Source: Acetothermia bacterium UBA3571 (GTDB taxonomy: Bacteria > Bipolaricaulota > Bipolaricaulia > Bipolaricaulales > Bipolaricaulaceae). Taken from it: 15,237 nt of DNA. The stretch lies in contig DFNI01000017.1 in the NCBI GenBank assembly GCA_002375995.1, forward strand, positions 1 through 15,237, read 5' to 3'. Shown here piece after piece: positions 14,993 through 15,237 of the stretch. Both the position numbers and the translations under genes were made by a program. The notes under the pieces are model-generated. The model ran no database searches, was not told where the DNA came from, and saw only the letters and a list, made by a program, of their open reading frames with translations. Position 1 is the first letter of the stretch. Every line of letters begins with the position of its first letter.

Positions 14993-15096
14993 GCCTCGCG
15001 ACGACATGGAATGCCCAAGAGATGGGGGCGCGGATGTTCGCCAACGGAAATTGTAGTGCCTATTAATCTGAAGGAATTTACCAAGGCTGTTGTGTC

Positions 15097-15237
15097 GTGT
15101 ACATCCGGGTGAAACGGTTCCGCAACAAGGACGGCTCAGTCAAGGAATACCTGTACCTCGTCAAAGGCGTGCGCGTGAAAGGGAAGCCCGCCAGAAGGTG
15201 GTGGCCTATCTAGGGTGTCCGGTTTCGGAATGGTGTT
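15097..15237 (+). pseudogene. IS1634/IS4-type transposase N-terminus, frameshifted and cut by the window edge
   Basis: From GTG 15097 the frame reads MYIRVKRFRNKDGSVKEYLY, then LVKGVRVKGK. This closely resembles the start of IS1634-group (IS4 superfamily) transposases. The frame then hits TAG at 15211-15213. Reading one base over from about 15186 restores the family sequence RQKVVAYLG, so one base (probably a C in the run at 15187-15189) has been lost. After YLG the sequence no longer looks like the family. AAGGA at 15071-15075 is an SD-like sequence but about 20 nt from the GTG. This is most likely a decayed insertion-sequence remnant; a programmed frameshift cannot be excluded from so short a piece. 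Confidence 0.65.

Overview
The window is GC-rich, tightly packed bacterial chromosome. It carries a molybdenum/tungsten cofactor island (about 3.9-11.1 kb) between an MgtE-type magnesium channel and a glutamyl-tRNA synthetase gene. A tungstate-type ABC importer together with two MoeA paralogues suggests an organism using tungsto- or molybdoenzymes, probably an anaerobe and possibly thermophilic. Codon usage and protein style look to me like a deep-branching lineage such as Bipolaricaulota/Acetothermia, but that is only an impression. No rRNA, tRNA or CRISPR was seen.

Layout: (1) 1-2391, minus strand: the N-terminal 797 residues of a large P-loop (STAND/NB-ARC-like) ATPase with C-terminal TPRs, running off the left edge in near-identical 138-bp repeats. 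(2) 2551-3912: mgtE, divergent from it. (3) 3960-7837: the operon moaB-moaA-moeA1-moeA2, with every junction overlapping or a few bases apart. (4) 7788-10113, minus strand: tupA-tupB-tupC (transcribed right to left), convergent with and overlapping moeA2 by 50 bp. (5) 10159-11063: moaC and a MOSC-domain gene, divergent from tupA across 45 bp. (6) 11126-12430: gltX, apparently lacking the usual zinc-binding insert. (7) 12480-14159: an unusual secreted, membrane-anchored thioredoxin-like protein with EF-hand-like loops and an Ig-like domain. (8) 14168-14938: uppP. (9) 14939-15237: decayed DNA with a frameshifted IS transposase start.

How the genes work together: TupABC would bring tungstate into the cell. 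MoaA and MoaC convert GTP to cyclic pyranopterin monophosphate. MoaB adenylylates molybdopterin and MoeA1/MoeA2 insert Mo or W. The MOSC protein probably carries sulfur or handles finished cofactor. MPT synthase (MoaD/MoaE) and MoeB are absent here and must be encoded elsewhere.

Expression signals: genes inside operons have good Shine-Dalgarno (SD) sequences. moaB and gltX instead have a -10 box so close to the ATG that leaderless transcripts are likely.
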